Below, piece after piece: positions 37,071-48,849 of a DNA stretch of 64,000 nucleotides; positions within the stretch are counted from its first letter, which is position 1, and every line of letters begins with the position of its first letter. Position numbers and translations under genes: made by a program. The notes beneath the pieces were generated by a model. The model made no database searches and was not told where the DNA came from. It saw only the letters and a program-made list of their open reading frames with translations. Origin of the DNA: Mixophyes australis (Eukaryota > Chordata > Amphibia > Anura > Limnodynastidae); contig JAVHZZ010000002.1 of NCBI GenBank assembly GCA_036250195.1, positions 364,355,124 through 364,419,123 of the forward strand. The letters run 5' to 3'.

Positions 37071-37219
37071 AGGTGCTGCATGCCCCACATGTTACATATA
37101 GGTGTGCGCAGTACATTTCATTAGGGCGTGCACCCAGAGAAACCAAGAGAAAGATACTCTGTGCCGCAGCTCGCTGCTGGAGGGGTGTGTCTAGAACACC
37201 TAGATATCATACTAAGCCA

Positions 37220-37672
37220 CACAGTAGTGCCCCTAATTCATACTATGCCAAGCAGAAGTGCCGTTAGTTCATATTATGCCACAGTAGCACCCCCAATTCA
37301 TACTATGCCCCACAGTAGTGCCCCAAGTTCATACTATGCTCCACAATAGTACCCCAAATTCATACTATGCCCCACAGCAGTGCCACAAGTTCATACTATG
37401 CCCCACAGTAGTGCCACAGGTTCATACTATGCTCCACAGTAGTTCCCCAAGTTCACATTATGCTTCACATTAGTGCCCCAAGTTCATATTATGCCCCAGT
37501 TATACCCCACATTCATATCATGCCCCAATAGCACCCCAAGTTCATATTATGCCACACAGGAGTGCCCCAAGTTCATATTATGCCCCACAGTAGTACCCCA
37601 AGTTCATATAATGGCATAGTAGTGTCCTAAGTTAACATTATGCCAAAGTAGTGCCCCTAATTCATATTATGC
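37220..37672 (+). repeat. Tandem array, about 31-bp unit
   Basis: Roughly 14 units of the form GCCCCACAGTAGTGCCCCAA plus GTTCATACTAT, with point and small length variants. Degenerate toward both ends. Confidence 0.85.
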
Positions 37673-37680
37673 ACACACAT

Positions 37681-37712
<32 letters not shown>
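37681..37712 (+). repeat. (CA)n microsatellite
   Basis: About 15 CA units immediately after the 31-bp tandem array. Confidence 0.95.
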
Positions 37713-37715
<3 letters not shown>

Positions 37716-39715
37716 TTAAACACATAAACAGCTGTTTTCTTATGTGCAAGTTGACTCACCTGTGGAGTCAGCACACAGACCCTTCAGACAGAGCTTTTAC
37801 ATATAGTCTTCCGTTCCTTCGATGGGAGGAGGCGCTGCTGCTGTGGACGGCACTGCAGCTCCATTTATTGAAGCAAATGTGGTGCGTATGTGTTACATCT
37901 GTATGATCCATGACCACTCGCTGTGTGCAGGTTGGGGGGAGGGGCGTGGGGTTCTGCAAATCATTTATCTCATTTACAAAAGTTCTCTGGTTGGCGAACA
38001 AAAATGACTGCCAGATACAGTCAATTGCCTACACAGGCACAGACTTACAGCACTCAAAATGAAAGAGGGAAGAGGTGGATGATGTTATAATACAGGGAAA
38101 GCTCAGAGGGTGTTCCAAAGCCTCTCTGTTCAGTAAATGATGTGACTTGTGACTGTGGTTGCCATGGTAGTCCAAAATCATAAATAATTTATAGCAGCCT
38201 GAAGGAAAAAACAAGGGTAAATGTTAGATGCCAACATTCTTCTTATAGCCTTTCACAGTGATTTATGTTAAGAACAAACCTAATTTTTTTTCATGGGATT
38301 GCTACTTTAAATACAGTTAAAGATTACTTTAAATTCTAAACATTAAGACTGGAATTTGGTAGTTAATGTTTCATGCAACCTTATCTACTTTATTTATTGC
38401 AAGATTTGTAAGGGCCCCATGTATGGCTACAAGGGTGAAAAAATACCTCTACATGGGACTTTAACAGGGAGATAGGCCCCTTCAGCTGTGGGCCCCATAG
38501 CAGCTGTGCCCCCTACTACTCTGGTTATTACAGCCTTAGTGTAAACTCTTCCTACAAGTATTTTCTAATTATATCATTTATAAATTCACTGAGAAATTAG
38601 TAAGAACTTTATTTATCTTTAGAAATGTGCATGGTGGTCTGATATTCAGTACACCTGTCAGCTAGAACACTGATAAATTGGGAAAAGAGACCCCAAGGAG
38701 TGGCATAAGCAGATACTACAAGTCTTGTGTGCATCCCAGTGAAAATACAATAAACTATAAAATGTTGCCTAACTTAATGGCCATGTTTTATAGTATTTTC
38801 AAGTTTTCTAATTTGAACTGTGAACATTATTATGTTTGAGTTCAATTTTCACATGGAAATCAGTTAAAAATACAATTCAATGTAGCCATTAAGCTCAAAT
38901 TGTTTGAACCAGCTTGAACCAAATTTAACTTGGATTGTTAGTCTAACCTACAGTTAGAAACTTTATTGCAAATTTTTAAACATTAGAAATGATTCTATGA
39001 ACAAGTGTGAGAACCACTTTTAAATCATTTCAAACATCTCTAGAGACCATTAACTCACATCAAGGAGGAGCGCAATAGTAACTGGGCATCAGAGTCTGAA
39101 AAGAGTTGGGATCCAATGCAGCCAAAGAAAAGTAGTACGAGAAATTTAACAGGAGCATTTAATTTGGGCATTATCAGTAGCATGTAATCAAAAGGGGTCA
39201 TTATGAAAATCGGTGCATATATAAAAGGATATGAACTTCATCTTTGTGTAAAAAGTCCTTATTTTTTGTAATAGGGATTTCTTCAAACTCTAAAGTATGT
39301 AGAATAGTCAGTGGAAGCCATCTGCATTAACCAAAACAGGAACAGATGTTATTTTGCATGAATCCATTTCAGAGTCACTTGCATAAAGACTGCTAACTCA
39401 TTTCTAAAATTCTTATTAAAAATCACAACACATAAATATGTTCCAGCATATATTTGGTTAATAGTAAGCAGCTGGGAGGCTTTTAATTTTACTTTTTGCT
39501 TTAGAATGGAAACTGTAATCCAAAAACTCTATATAACTTGTCCCATTAGTTTATTTTCAAACACTTTACCACTTTACCAACTTTACGAATTCATCCTAAT
39601 GACCATGGACTCTATGCTGCTGAAGCCCTCATTCATGGCACAGGAGGGGCATTTCACATTGCATTTTCCTTACCAGCAGTTTGGGGCAGGGGTGCAGCAG
39701 CTGAGTTCTCAGGAG
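37713..39715. other. No gene recognised; one shared repeat scrap
   Basis: 38405-38530 (AGGGCCCCATGTATGGCTAC, then GTGGGCCCCATAGCAGCTGT and GCCCCCTACTACTCTGGTTA) is a relative of 60085-60240. The remainder is AT-rich, with ORFs under 82 codons. Confidence 0.5.
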
Positions 39716-40011
39716 CAGTGGCGCACGCAGGGGGGGTTTCTGAGTCTCTAGAAACCCCCCCTGCGCTAACTAAGTGGCCACTGTCCTATACAGCAGCCGC
39801 GGCGCTGTCAAAGAAGCGTCCGCGGCGGTGCTGTAGTGTATACAGCACCGCTGCGGATGCTTCTTAGACAGCGCCGCGGCTGCTGTATAGGACAGCTGAT
39901 GAAACGGAGCTGCTGCGCATGCGCAGAAGCTCTCTCTCGGGTTGTTTTTTTGGGGGGTCGGGGGGGGGGGGGGTCGGGGGTTCCCCCCCGACAATCCTCC
40001 GTGCGCCCCTG
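39716..40011. mobile_element. GC-rich foldback element, copy 2 (5-bp TSD)
   Basis: A 296-bp element with ends CAGTGGCGCACGCAGGGG and, complementing the right end, CAGGGGCGCACGGAGG. It is flanked by AGGAG on both sides (39711-39715, 40012-40016). A left sub-hairpin pairs GGGGGGGTTTCT with AGAAACCCCCCC. The centre (39780-39896) is a long inverted repeat: CTGTCCTATACAGCAGCCGC pairs with GCGGCTGCTGTATAGGACAG. A G-run of about 13 lies near 39961-39973. No ORF of meaning. Confidence 0.8.
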
Positions 40012-40016
40012 AGGAG

Positions 40017-41009
40017 GATACGTGGTAGGTTCCCAGCATAATGGTGAAGTGTAGAATTAGACACTTTTGAAGGTTTTCAAATGCTTTGTTGAGCTGGGAA
40101 TAAGGCTGAGGACAGCTTTTAAAAAGTATTCTTCCCAAAAGACCGGTTTGCTCACTTGCGTTACAGGGCAGCAGATGGGGTACTAAAGCAGAACAAGCAA
40201 TCAAGATTCACTCAAACTGTAGCAGAACTGTGGTTTAGTCTGTATCATGGATGTCAAACATCAGTAATAAATATTTAAATAAAAACTATGGCAGCCTTTG
40301 AAAGTACTCAGTTTTACATAGAATTCACCATACCAATTGTTTTGGTTCTGAATATATTATGAATATATTATGAAGTATGAATTGGGGGTGCTACTGTGGC
40401 ATAATTTGAACTGATGGCATTTCTGTTTGGCATAGTATGAATTAGAGGATTCACAATGCTAGCTCCAGGATGAAAGCTGTCAGATAACTATTCACAATGA
40501 TAGTTACAAACACCTTTTCTCAATGCCAGTAATCAGCACTCTGTTAATTACAGTAATCTAGCTAGTCTCATCACTTGGACTACATCACAGCTTTCTTTAC
40601 TCTGCAATTAGCTCTTCAATGAAAAGGTCACGTCAATCAGAAGAATTTGTTTCACATATTTGTATCCCTTATGAAGTCCTTCATTTTTATCAAACTTTTG
40701 CAGGAGCAAGGTTTTGTTCTGCTTGTACTTTTAAGAAGACTTGTTTTGTTTGATAGTACATCACAATTCTACATTCTCTAATCCTTCAAGCTCAGCTTCG
40801 TCCCCTATTATTCTACCTTCTCTAATTCCTTGAATTGGACTTCAGCTCACTACCGGTCCTCCCGGGACTAAGTGTCTTGGCCAGACGTGGGTTGTCTCTG
40901 ATAGCTACACTAGCCAGCTGGTTCTTTCTTTGGAGCTGCCAGCACCGTAACAATTTCAGACCGTAGTCCTTTTTTACTTGAGCTACTTTTTCATTATTTA
41001 AAAAATGTA
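40017..41009. other. No gene recognised (about 1 kb)
   Basis: 40640-40960 has a CT-rich, LTR-like texture (GACTTCAGCTCACTACCGGT, CTCCCGGGACTAAG) but no partner or coding sequence. Confidence 0.4.
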
Positions 41010-41345
41010 GAATTACCTCTCACTCCTTCTTACCAGACCCCTCACTCCTTCTCTCCAGACCCTCCCCTACCAGACCACTCACTCCTGCTCTCCAGACCCC
41101 CCCACCACCACCAGACCACTCACTCCTTCTTACCAGACCTCTCACTCCTTCTTACCAGACTCCTCACACCTTCTCTCCAGTCCCCCCCACCAGACCACTC
41201 ACTCCTGCAACCCAGACCCCCCCCACCAGACCACTCACTCCTTCTTACCAGACCTCTCACTCCTTCTTACCAGACCCCTCACTCCTTCTCTCCAGACCCC
41301 TCACTCCTTCTCTCCAGACCCCACCACCAGACCACTCACTCTTTC
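41010..41345 (+). repeat. 21-bp minisatellite
   Basis: Unit CTCACTCCTTCTTACCAGAC with variants (CTCTCCAGACC, CACCAGACCA), about 15 copies, pyrimidine-rich on the plus strand. No ORF on either strand has recognisable content. Confidence 0.9.
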
Positions 41346-42699
41346 CAAACAGGCCCCCAATATTCCAGGATCCGTTTAAGCAGCAACAAAGCATAAGACA
41401 CCAAAAGACAGAAGACACCGGCGATGCTTAACCACTGAGAAGCAGCATCTACTCCCATAAAGGTACATGGGGGGCACCAAATTCTGTTTCGCCCAGGGCA
41501 CTAAAATCTCTAGTTATGGCACTGGATATCGCGACTCACTCTGGTTCTGAAGAGGAGACACATTTAAAGGTATTTGATGTACTTGATATAACGAATACAT
41601 ATTAACATTTATTTTGTGTAAGTTGCAATTACAGAAGATAAGTCTGAGATAAATGACTCATCATGTGGATAATTGCTTGTTGCTTAGTGCATATAAAATC
41701 TTTTTTATTTCAGAGCACATTTTCCACATATATTTGCTCATTCTGTTTTTTCTGTAGTAATATTGGCAACTCACTGCATGAAGTTAATAGTTTGCCAACC
41801 AAGAGTTGGCATGCATCATTTACTGCTTAACATTGAGATAAGCACATTTACTATAATATGCGTGATTCATAGGTAATGTGTTGCAGGGCTGACGCCTACA
41901 TCCTCTTTTACGGTGTAAGTTAGCTCCCTTTCTCCCTTATATACTTAAGACATAATAACAGACTGTGTCAAAACGGAAAACAAATATGTTGAATATAATA
42001 TTTGAAACCCCACGATTTCCTGAGAATTGGCCCTAAACTTGTTACATTATGTTGCTCTTATACAATGACATTGCTAACCTTTAAGTGCGAGACTGTGTGG
42101 TGGACATATAGGATTTTGCACTACAGCCAATGCTCAGCAGGATAAACCTCTCAGTCTCCAGCCTTTGCTCAGTGAGGGTGAGAATGTATAAAGCATGGCA
42201 CTCCAAACTGGGAACATCTGCAGGTGGGATGTTTGCCCAGCATATTATCTCTTCTCCCATGAGGGGACTTTAACGATCAATCTTATCACAGAAAATAGTC
42301 AGTGGAACAGCTCATTTTTAGTCAGCAGATGTGCAATGATTGGATTAAGCAAGCTCTGCAGATGAGGCTTTTTAATGTCTTGATTTTTTTTCATTAGTAA
42401 CATCAAACATGATTATACAGCGTATGATGCTGCAATAGAATCATTAGAAAACCGTTTTCTTTTCAATAAACTGGGTTTTGAAGGAAATTGACCTTTGATA
42501 TAATGACCACTCGGATATGTAATGCCAAATTATTATAGACAAACTATTGGGAATTTGGGAACCGAGAAAACTACAGAAAAAAAGATCTTTATATATGAAC
42601 CTCTCCCTTTCATTTCCTCACTTCTTCGCTGATATTGATATAAATAAGCGTCACATGACACTATTTTATAGCAGACAATCAGATGTTGCGGATTTACAT
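41346..42699. other. No gene recognised (about 1.35 kb)
   Basis: 41460-41530 (GGGGGGCACCAAATTCTG) is a repeat scrap. The rest is AT-rich and motif-free. Confidence 0.5.
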
Positions 42700-42711
42700 G
42701 TCCTCTGACAG

Positions 42712-43254
42712 TGCTGGGAGTTAGCTAAACAAGCCCAGGAGACTCAAGCAGTACAGATTCAGGAACAGGAGATGGCCCACTTGCAGGCATAGGCTGATGA
42801 AGACGTATTCAGAGAGTTATACAAAGAGGAACAACAAGCTGACTTCATCACTGAGAATCTAGGACCAACCCCTTTGTTTAACCCCCTCTGGCCGAGCAAC
42901 CCATGTCACTGTCATCCTGAGCAAAATGATGAATACTCTTTGACCCCGGTCCCCTAGTCCCGCCAGCAAAAACAGGCAGCAGTAATTCAAATGCACAAAG
43001 GAGTAATGAACACAGGTCGGTTACTGGGGATATATCTTGGGGATAGACCATCTATTATTCTGCTACGGAGCCTTTTGCTAACTGTACATTCTTGGATCCA
43101 CCTTCTCTCTTTTACCACTACGTTGAGCCAACAAGCCACAGAGTCTCCTAACTTGCAGCAGCTCGCCCTGGAGAACTTTATGAGCTCCAACTGGCGTGAT
43201 CACACACTACACTGTGAGCAGGTAGCTGTCTACAATCACGCCCCAAATATTTGA
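42712..43254 (+). pseudogene. Unrecognised coding-like stretch with two in-frame stops
   Basis: One plus frame beginning TGC TGG GAG near 42712 reads as a hydrophilic, Gln/Glu-rich peptide (ELAKQAQETQAVQIQEQEM) interrupted by one TAG. It continues DEDVFRELYKEEQQADFITE and NPLWPSNPCHCHPEQNDEY to a second TAG near 42955. The open part from 42991 runs 87 codons to 43254. Composition is unlike random AT-rich DNA and suggests a decayed gene or retrocopy. I do not recognise the family, and the end is not supported by any motif. Confidence 0.3.
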
Positions 43255-43621
43255 GCCTGACAGGAGTAGCCAGCATGGTGGCCCACATATCTGTCATTTT
43301 GGGTCACTTTTTTGAAAGAATGGTCTTAGAAGACATGGGAACTACGCCACTGTGCTTAAGGATCTAAAGTAACTGAAATTAGCACTCTAGTGAACTTTTG
43401 CTTTAACTGTAAATTAGTTCACTTTTTTGGGGGACTTGTTCTTTTCAATTACCTGATTCCACCATTCCACCATTTAGCGTTATTTTATTTTTTATTATAG
43501 GTATATAATATTTGTTATATTTGAATTCATTTGTACATTTGTTATTATGTTATATTGTACTGGTGACGTCCTGCACTGTTGTTTACATTGACATTTTAAG
43601 CACCTGTCAAATCACCTCTTA

Positions 43622-43875
43622 TAGGCAGCATGGTGGCACCATGCTTAGCATGAGTCATGCTGGGGTCATGAGTTTGATTCAGACCAGGGCTCTTTGTGGA
43701 GTTTGTATGTTCTCCTTTTGTTTGTGTGGTGTCCTGAGTCACCCATGTGTTTGTGTGGTAGAGAATTTAGATTGTAAGTTCCAATGGGGCAGGGACAGAT
43801 GTAAATGATTACATATTTTCTGTACAGTGCTGTGTAATATGATTGGCACTATAAAAATGAACAATAATAAAAGCA
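43622..43875 (+). repeat. V-SINE-like element, diverged
   Basis: Head GGCAGCATGGTGGC, a B-box-like TGAGTTTGATTCAGACC, core TGTGGAGTTTGTATGTTCTC, and tail TAGATTGTAAGTTCCAATGG, GGGCAGGGACAGATG and GGCACTATAAAAATGAACAA. Same architecture as the 48.85 kb copy, more mutated. Confidence 0.75.
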
Positions 43876-44103
43876 GTTTTTATTCATGTGCAGAAATGTT
43901 AGCAACTTTCTTGGAAGCCAAATATCTACTGGCAATACATCCACCTCCACTGTTAGTACTACTGTCATCAGTAGAGTACAAGCTGTGGTATTGTTAATCA
44001 TGAACAGCTAATTGCTAATTTGCAAAAAAGAGTAAAAAGGTCAGTATAATTAGATATCCAGCCTGAACTGCTGCATTCACATTCAGCATTATTTAAGTTA
44101 CAT

Positions 44104-44696
44104 CATACTTACTAACTCTCCCTGAATGTCTGGGAGACTCCCTGAAATAGGGGTGAACTCCCTCACTCCCTGAAGAGTCTGGTATTCTCCCTGATGCTGA
44201 GCCAGTACAAGACGTGGCTGGCTTCGCCATCTGTGGCATGATGACACAATTCAGAAATTGTGTCCTATGTCCATGTATTGATGCCTATGGAGGTAGCCAT
44301 TTTCATGGAGACCAAGATTTAATCAAAGACTGACAGGTAAGACAACAAGACTTTGGTAACGGAGATAGAAATGTAAAAGACACTTCAGTCTCTAGAGATT
44401 CATTAGCTGCTTTTCTTTAATGCATAGTTGGTGGAATGTCGGGAGACTTCCGCATTTCTGGGATACCAGGGCAACCTCCCGGTTCTCGCCCCCGCAACAA
44501 ATAAATGGCGGGGGCGAGGCTTAATAAGACAAATATTGCGTAATCTTAGCTCCACCACCTGCTGTAATTGGCCAAAATTGTGACAATCGTTTAGGGGGTG
44601 TGGGCAAAAAATTATGCAATTCATCAAGACCTGCCCCCGCACGCCCACCTCCCACGGGATCTCCCTGAAGCCAGCGAGGAAAAGTTGGCAAGTATG
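44104..44696. mobile_element. CATACTT-TIR non-autonomous element
   Basis: Left end CATACTTACTAACTCTCCCT; the right end complements to CATACTTGCCAACTTTTCCT. About 593 bp. The interior has CTGGGAGACTCCCTG, TGTCGGGAGACTTCC and a GC-rich patch with CGCCCCCGCAAC/GGCGGGGGCG hairpin (about 44485-44520). TSD not established. Related scraps at 22.3 and 24.65 kb. No transposase. Confidence 0.65.
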
Positions 44697-44751
44697 AGCT
44701 ACATTTTTAATACTATAATTTCTAGAGCACTCAATTTGCAGGGAACAGTGG

Positions 44752-44885
44752 TGACTTGTGAGTGTAAGCTTGCTAGCAGGGTCCTTTTACCTCTCTGTCT
44801 GTCTGTATTACCTTGTATTGTTTTATTACTGTGTTTGTTACCAATTGTAAAGCGCTGCGGAATTTGATGATGATGATGATGAGTG
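44752..44885 (+). repeat. SINE 3' tail
   Basis: GTGTAAGCTTGCTAGCAGGG, CTCTCTGTCTGTCTGTATTA, CCAATTGTAAAGCGCTGCGG, ending in a (GAT)n tract. Confidence 0.75.
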
Positions 44886-45529
44886 CCCTCGGTTTGAGTC
44901 TGTATAGTACATAAGCCCGGGTGAGGGTTCCTTCATGAGCCATACTTGCTCTACAGTTAAGTGCACAACTAACAACTGCAGATGTTGTTATATAAATTAT
45001 TGAAAACATCTGTAATTAGAATTGAACTGTCATGCAAATATAAAACACTGTCTCACTTAAAGAACAATTAAATTCTCCACCATGTTCAGCATCTGGTCAA
45101 TATAGATAGTTCCATTGTTATGGAAACAACTTTACTTTAGCCACAGAGGTCCTGAGTCATTAAGTCACGTATCTGCCGATTCTGAGCGTATCGTACACAG
45201 AATCACTCTGTGCATGTCCAGAGATAGGGCTGTGAAAGCAGCACTGTCCGGACACCACAGGGAAGGGGTGTTTGACCGTAGTCGATTTACAGTGAAGGCG
45301 TGCCAAGCTCCAGCGCACGCAGCCACGTCCGGATCAAGCTCTGGGTGTCTCAAAGTTACTTGTCTTTCTGTCGTTTGTCTTGTACCAGCTATAGGGCTAG
45401 TCTAAGTCCCGGGTCCTAGTGATCTCAGTATAGTATGTATGCTATAACATGTGTTTGCAATCAGGAGCAAGTATAAAAATGTCCATGACATTAAGGACAT
45501 CCTAATAAATGTTTTTCAGAGGGAAAAAA

Positions 45530-45533
<4 letters not shown>
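44886..45533. other. No gene recognised (about 0.65 kb)
   Basis: 45115-45410 is relatively GC-rich, with a 96-codon plus frame and a 62-codon minus frame. Neither has motifs I recognise. Confidence 0.45.

Positions 45534-45562
<29 letters not shown>
45534..45562 (+). repeat. (TA)n microsatellite
   Basis: About 14 uninterrupted TA units within A/T-rich DNA; could extrude as a cruciform. Confidence 0.95.
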
Positions 45563-45566
<4 letters not shown>

Positions 45567-46126
45567 CAGTTTTTTTAAAAAAATCCATTTATAATCATAA
45601 ATGACTATCATTGACAGATAACATTAATTGCTTAATATTTTTTTTTTGTGCATTCTTTTGAGATTTTACACACATAGATATTGTATGTATCCTGCAGTGT
45701 CTGGTCTAGTAAAGCAGAGTAAAACTACACCCACACATATCTTTAGATCCGTTCCTTGCTGACTCCGGGAGTGCGGAGAGACAATTTACATGTGGTTTAT
45801 AACAAACACACAATGCGCTCAGTATGCCTGCCATAATGACTCAGGTCCAAAGAGCGTTGTGTTAATTCAAATACATAACTTCTGACACTTTCACCGGGTT
45901 TCTCAGAGCAGTCGAAACTCTGACATGGCTTTATACAATATAATCACAAGGTTCCGGATTGACATTAATTTATGTATTGCATTTATTGCATGGTCTAGAG
46001 CACTGTGCAGGTATACATAAATGGTGATCTATCATGTTCAGTCATGACCCCATTTGACCGGGAGACTTTTAAAATAGCCCATCTGTTATGTAAATAGCTC
46101 TCTTTGACTTCCGAATCACACTGCAT

Positions 46127-46272
46127 TAGAAATTGTAAGCTTGCGAGCAGGGTTCTCTTACCTCTCTGTCTGTATGTATTACCCAGTATTGTTTTATTAA
46201 TGTTTGTTCCCAATTGTAAAGCGCTACGGAATTTGCTGGCGTTGTTTTTATTAAATGTTGATGATGATTATG
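46127..46272 (+). repeat. SINE 3' tail
   Basis: ATTGTAAGCTTGCGAGCAGG, TACCTCTCTGTCTGTATGTA, CCAATTGTAAAGCGCTACGG, then AATTTGCTGGCGTTG and TGATGATGAT. Confidence 0.78.
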
Positions 46273-47184
46273 TGTTATGCTCCCATCCTTACCAAAAAAT
46301 ACCATGGCAATCCTAACAGAAAAAGTCATATGTTTACTATGGTAAACAACCAAATTAGCATGAAATTGCATGGCAATTTTGTAATTTACCATGGTACTTT
46401 TTTAAAAGGAGGTCCGTCTACCCCCACACAGCATTTCTGTCTTGACAGCACTGGTGAGATATGATAACTGTGACGTATGATTAAGTCGCCCAAGGGAACG
46501 GTTTATTATCCAAGTTGAACTATTTTAAGAGACGCTATGAAACATATTGTATGAACTGCTAATCCAGCACCTGGTGACAGTCTCTCTTTAAAGCACTGAC
46601 ACACCGCCAAATGTAAATGTTTCATCTCTTATCAAGACATGTATATATATGTCTCTAACTTTTTAATTTACATAATTTTTCACTTTAGTTTCCCCTTAAC
46701 ATTATACAATTACCAATTATTTGGTCTTTAAAAAGGATAACCATTAGGTATATGTACCGTACAGAACTATTGCTGTTTGTCAATCTCTGCTGAATAACAG
46801 AGAAAATTATACTCACATTTTATTTTAGAAAATCTTAACACAAATATCATTATAAACAGATTTCTGAAGAGATTCTGGTAGCACAACCGTAAAAATATGA
46901 TCCGCTGGCGACTCTACAGCAGTGAATAGAAGTCTCATTTGTACTTGTAATGCATCATTTAATCATTTATACAAATTGTTGCCATTTTTTTATGAAATTG
47001 CAGCAAAACAGCGAGTGGAACGTCTAATACATTTCCAAGGTATATTGTAATTTAGAGGATGGTTTTCAATTTTTGCTATCTTCCTAGGTTAAAGTGCAGC
47101 TGTAAACATCCTCACAGGCGTTAGATGTTATTAAATACAACAAATATTAAAACATGTTATATTACTGAGACAAGAAGAGGTACA
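46273..47184. other. No gene recognised (about 0.9 kb)
   Basis: 46290-46400 has repeated ATACCATGGCA / TTACCATGGTA palindromic motifs of unknown origin. The rest is AT-rich. Confidence 0.5.
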
Positions 47185-47880
47185 GGGCCTCACTTAGAGA
47201 TAGAAGCAAATTTGCACGTTGGCAAAACCAGTGCTTTTTTTGTCATAGAACTCACCTGGAACTGAGATCCGGCACCTTTTTTCAACAGATTTTCCAAGTT
47301 TTAAAAGTAACTTTTGAACATTTGATGTTTGGTCCACATGGACTTGAATCGTCTTGCCGAGCGTAGCAGGTCGGTGGCAAAATCATTAAAACGGTGCATG
47401 TGGGCTGCTTGTGTGTAGAGTCCGATGCATGCGTACTTCGTCCGCGCCGGTTGTGATGGCACTGCTCGGCTTGTGATTGGTCGTGTGGGCGCACGCTGAG
47501 TGCTTACTGCGGGCAGCAACCGTTATGTTTTGTTACACAACTGACGTGTGTGGGTGTGTGTACAGTGATTGACTACGTGATGTTAGTTCCGGCACCTTTT
47601 TTCTTGCAAAAAAACCACTGGGCAACACCATTTTTCACTGTGGGGGGGAGGGGGAGGGGGGGAATATGTGGAGGGTGAGTGTCCTAGCTCACCTCTAAAT
47701 TGCACTGTAAAAATACAACTGTCTAGGGTTTATGTGTTACATGCAAAAGCATCCTGTATTTTCTCTGCACACAAATAAATAAATAAATTCATTTGCACAC
47801 CGTGCATAAGAACATGGTTTGTCCAGTATGCAAATTTGCACTTTTTTTTGCTTTGCTCAAAACTCAAAATGAGACTGTGG
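47185..47880. mobile_element. GGGCCT-TIR element copy 3, split by a hAT MITE
   Basis: Left GGGCCTCACTTAGAGAT and AAGCAAATTTGCACGTTGGC; right ATGCAAATTTGCACTTTTTT and TTGCTTTGCTC. The interior (GGGAGGGGGAGGGGGGG, GTGAGTGTCCTAGCTCACC, GCAAAAGCATCCTGTATTTT) corresponds to the 3.3 kb family. It is interrupted at 47229-47620, inside the TTGGCAAAACCA motif. Confidence 0.65.
47229..47620. mobile_element. hAT-type MITE nested in another element
   Basis: Ends CAGTGCTTTTTTTG on the left and, complementing the right, CAGTGGTTTTTTTGCAAG. The flanks are GGCAAAAC (47221-47228) and GGCAACAC (47621-47628), 7 of 8 matching, fitting an 8-bp hAT TSD with one later mutation. CCGGCACCTTTTTT occurs near both ends (47270-47283 and 47590-47603), in direct orientation. 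Confidence 0.75.
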
Positions 47881-48379
47881 GTATAGAAAAATCTGGAATC
47901 TGCGCTCACTGCCCTGCTTGGGATAGGTCGGAGCTAATGTGGATGGGAGCTACCGAATTGTGGAGGTATAAAGACTCAAGTCAAGTTTATATAATCACAA
48001 ACAACTTTTTACACTGATTTGTAGAGGGTATAGATAGAATGTGAATAACACTTAAAAACAGGCTAATAAAACTGTATGGTAATAAACCACATTTATATGG
48101 ATATCTAAACTCCGTAAACTCTATTTAATTGAAATCCAAATCCCAAATAAATTGCAAAGAGTAAGTGTGATGTTGAATGTTCCCTTTACAGACTAATTGA
48201 GGTGCAGTCATGAGACAAAGTCTAGATAGGGGCCTGATCCATAATATGAAACAAAATCAATAATCCTTATCAATAAAACTAACCTTAGATCATACTTTTC
48301 TAAAGCAGGGAAGTCTTTAAGAAAATTACATTTTGTGACTCCATGGAACGTCAATCAATAATGTTAAGAAGCTATTTGC

Positions 48380-48715
48380 TTATTATTGCTTGCATTACAT
48401 GTTTGATATTTGCCCACAGATTGTCAATAATCTGAGGACTGTGCAGCCTATTCCATAACCTTCATTTTTCATTACTGTAAGTGCTTCGTGGTTGATGTTG
48501 AGGTATACTTGGGATCATTGTCTCCTTTAAATATTCAGCTTCTTTTCAAATTCATTTTTTTTCACTCACCCTTGAACATCAGCTCCTAGGATTTGTTGAT
48601 CTTTAATTAAATCCATTCCTCTCTTCACCTAGGCATTATTTCCTGTACTGGATCTTCTAGATTTTACATCATCTTCATAGTGGGGTGTTTAAGGTTTAAA
48701 AAGTGACAGCATTAT
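48380..48715 (-). mobile_element. Decayed Tc1-like transposase fragment
   Basis: On the plus strand, GAGGTATACTTGGGATCATT and TTCCATAACCTTCA, and CATTCCTCTCTTCACC further on, are degraded complements of Tc1 transposase coding sequence. Reading frame destroyed; inverted repeats not found. A third Tc1 lineage or fragment in the window. Confidence 0.55.
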
Positions 48716-48849
48716 GCTCTTGGTGATAAAAGCATGGAGTTTGACACTGAGCTTTCTTAGTGTATATGAGAAAGATCTAGATATTGAGGCATGGCTGAGT
48801 GGACCTAGGACAAAAATGGTGGCCATTTTTTTAAAAATGGCATGCATAT

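Noticed and set aside
37225..37672. Regularly spaced repeats considered as CRISPR
   Set aside because: Contiguous tandem units with no unique spacers, in a eukaryotic context.
45115..45405. 96-codon plus ORF with overlapping minus ORF
   Set aside because: No motif, no neighbouring splice signals, composition consistent with a GC-richer repeat scrap.
46290..46400. Repeated ACCATGG palindromes considered as start-codon or operator sites
   Set aside because: No ORF follows and the motif set looks like a decayed inverted repeat.
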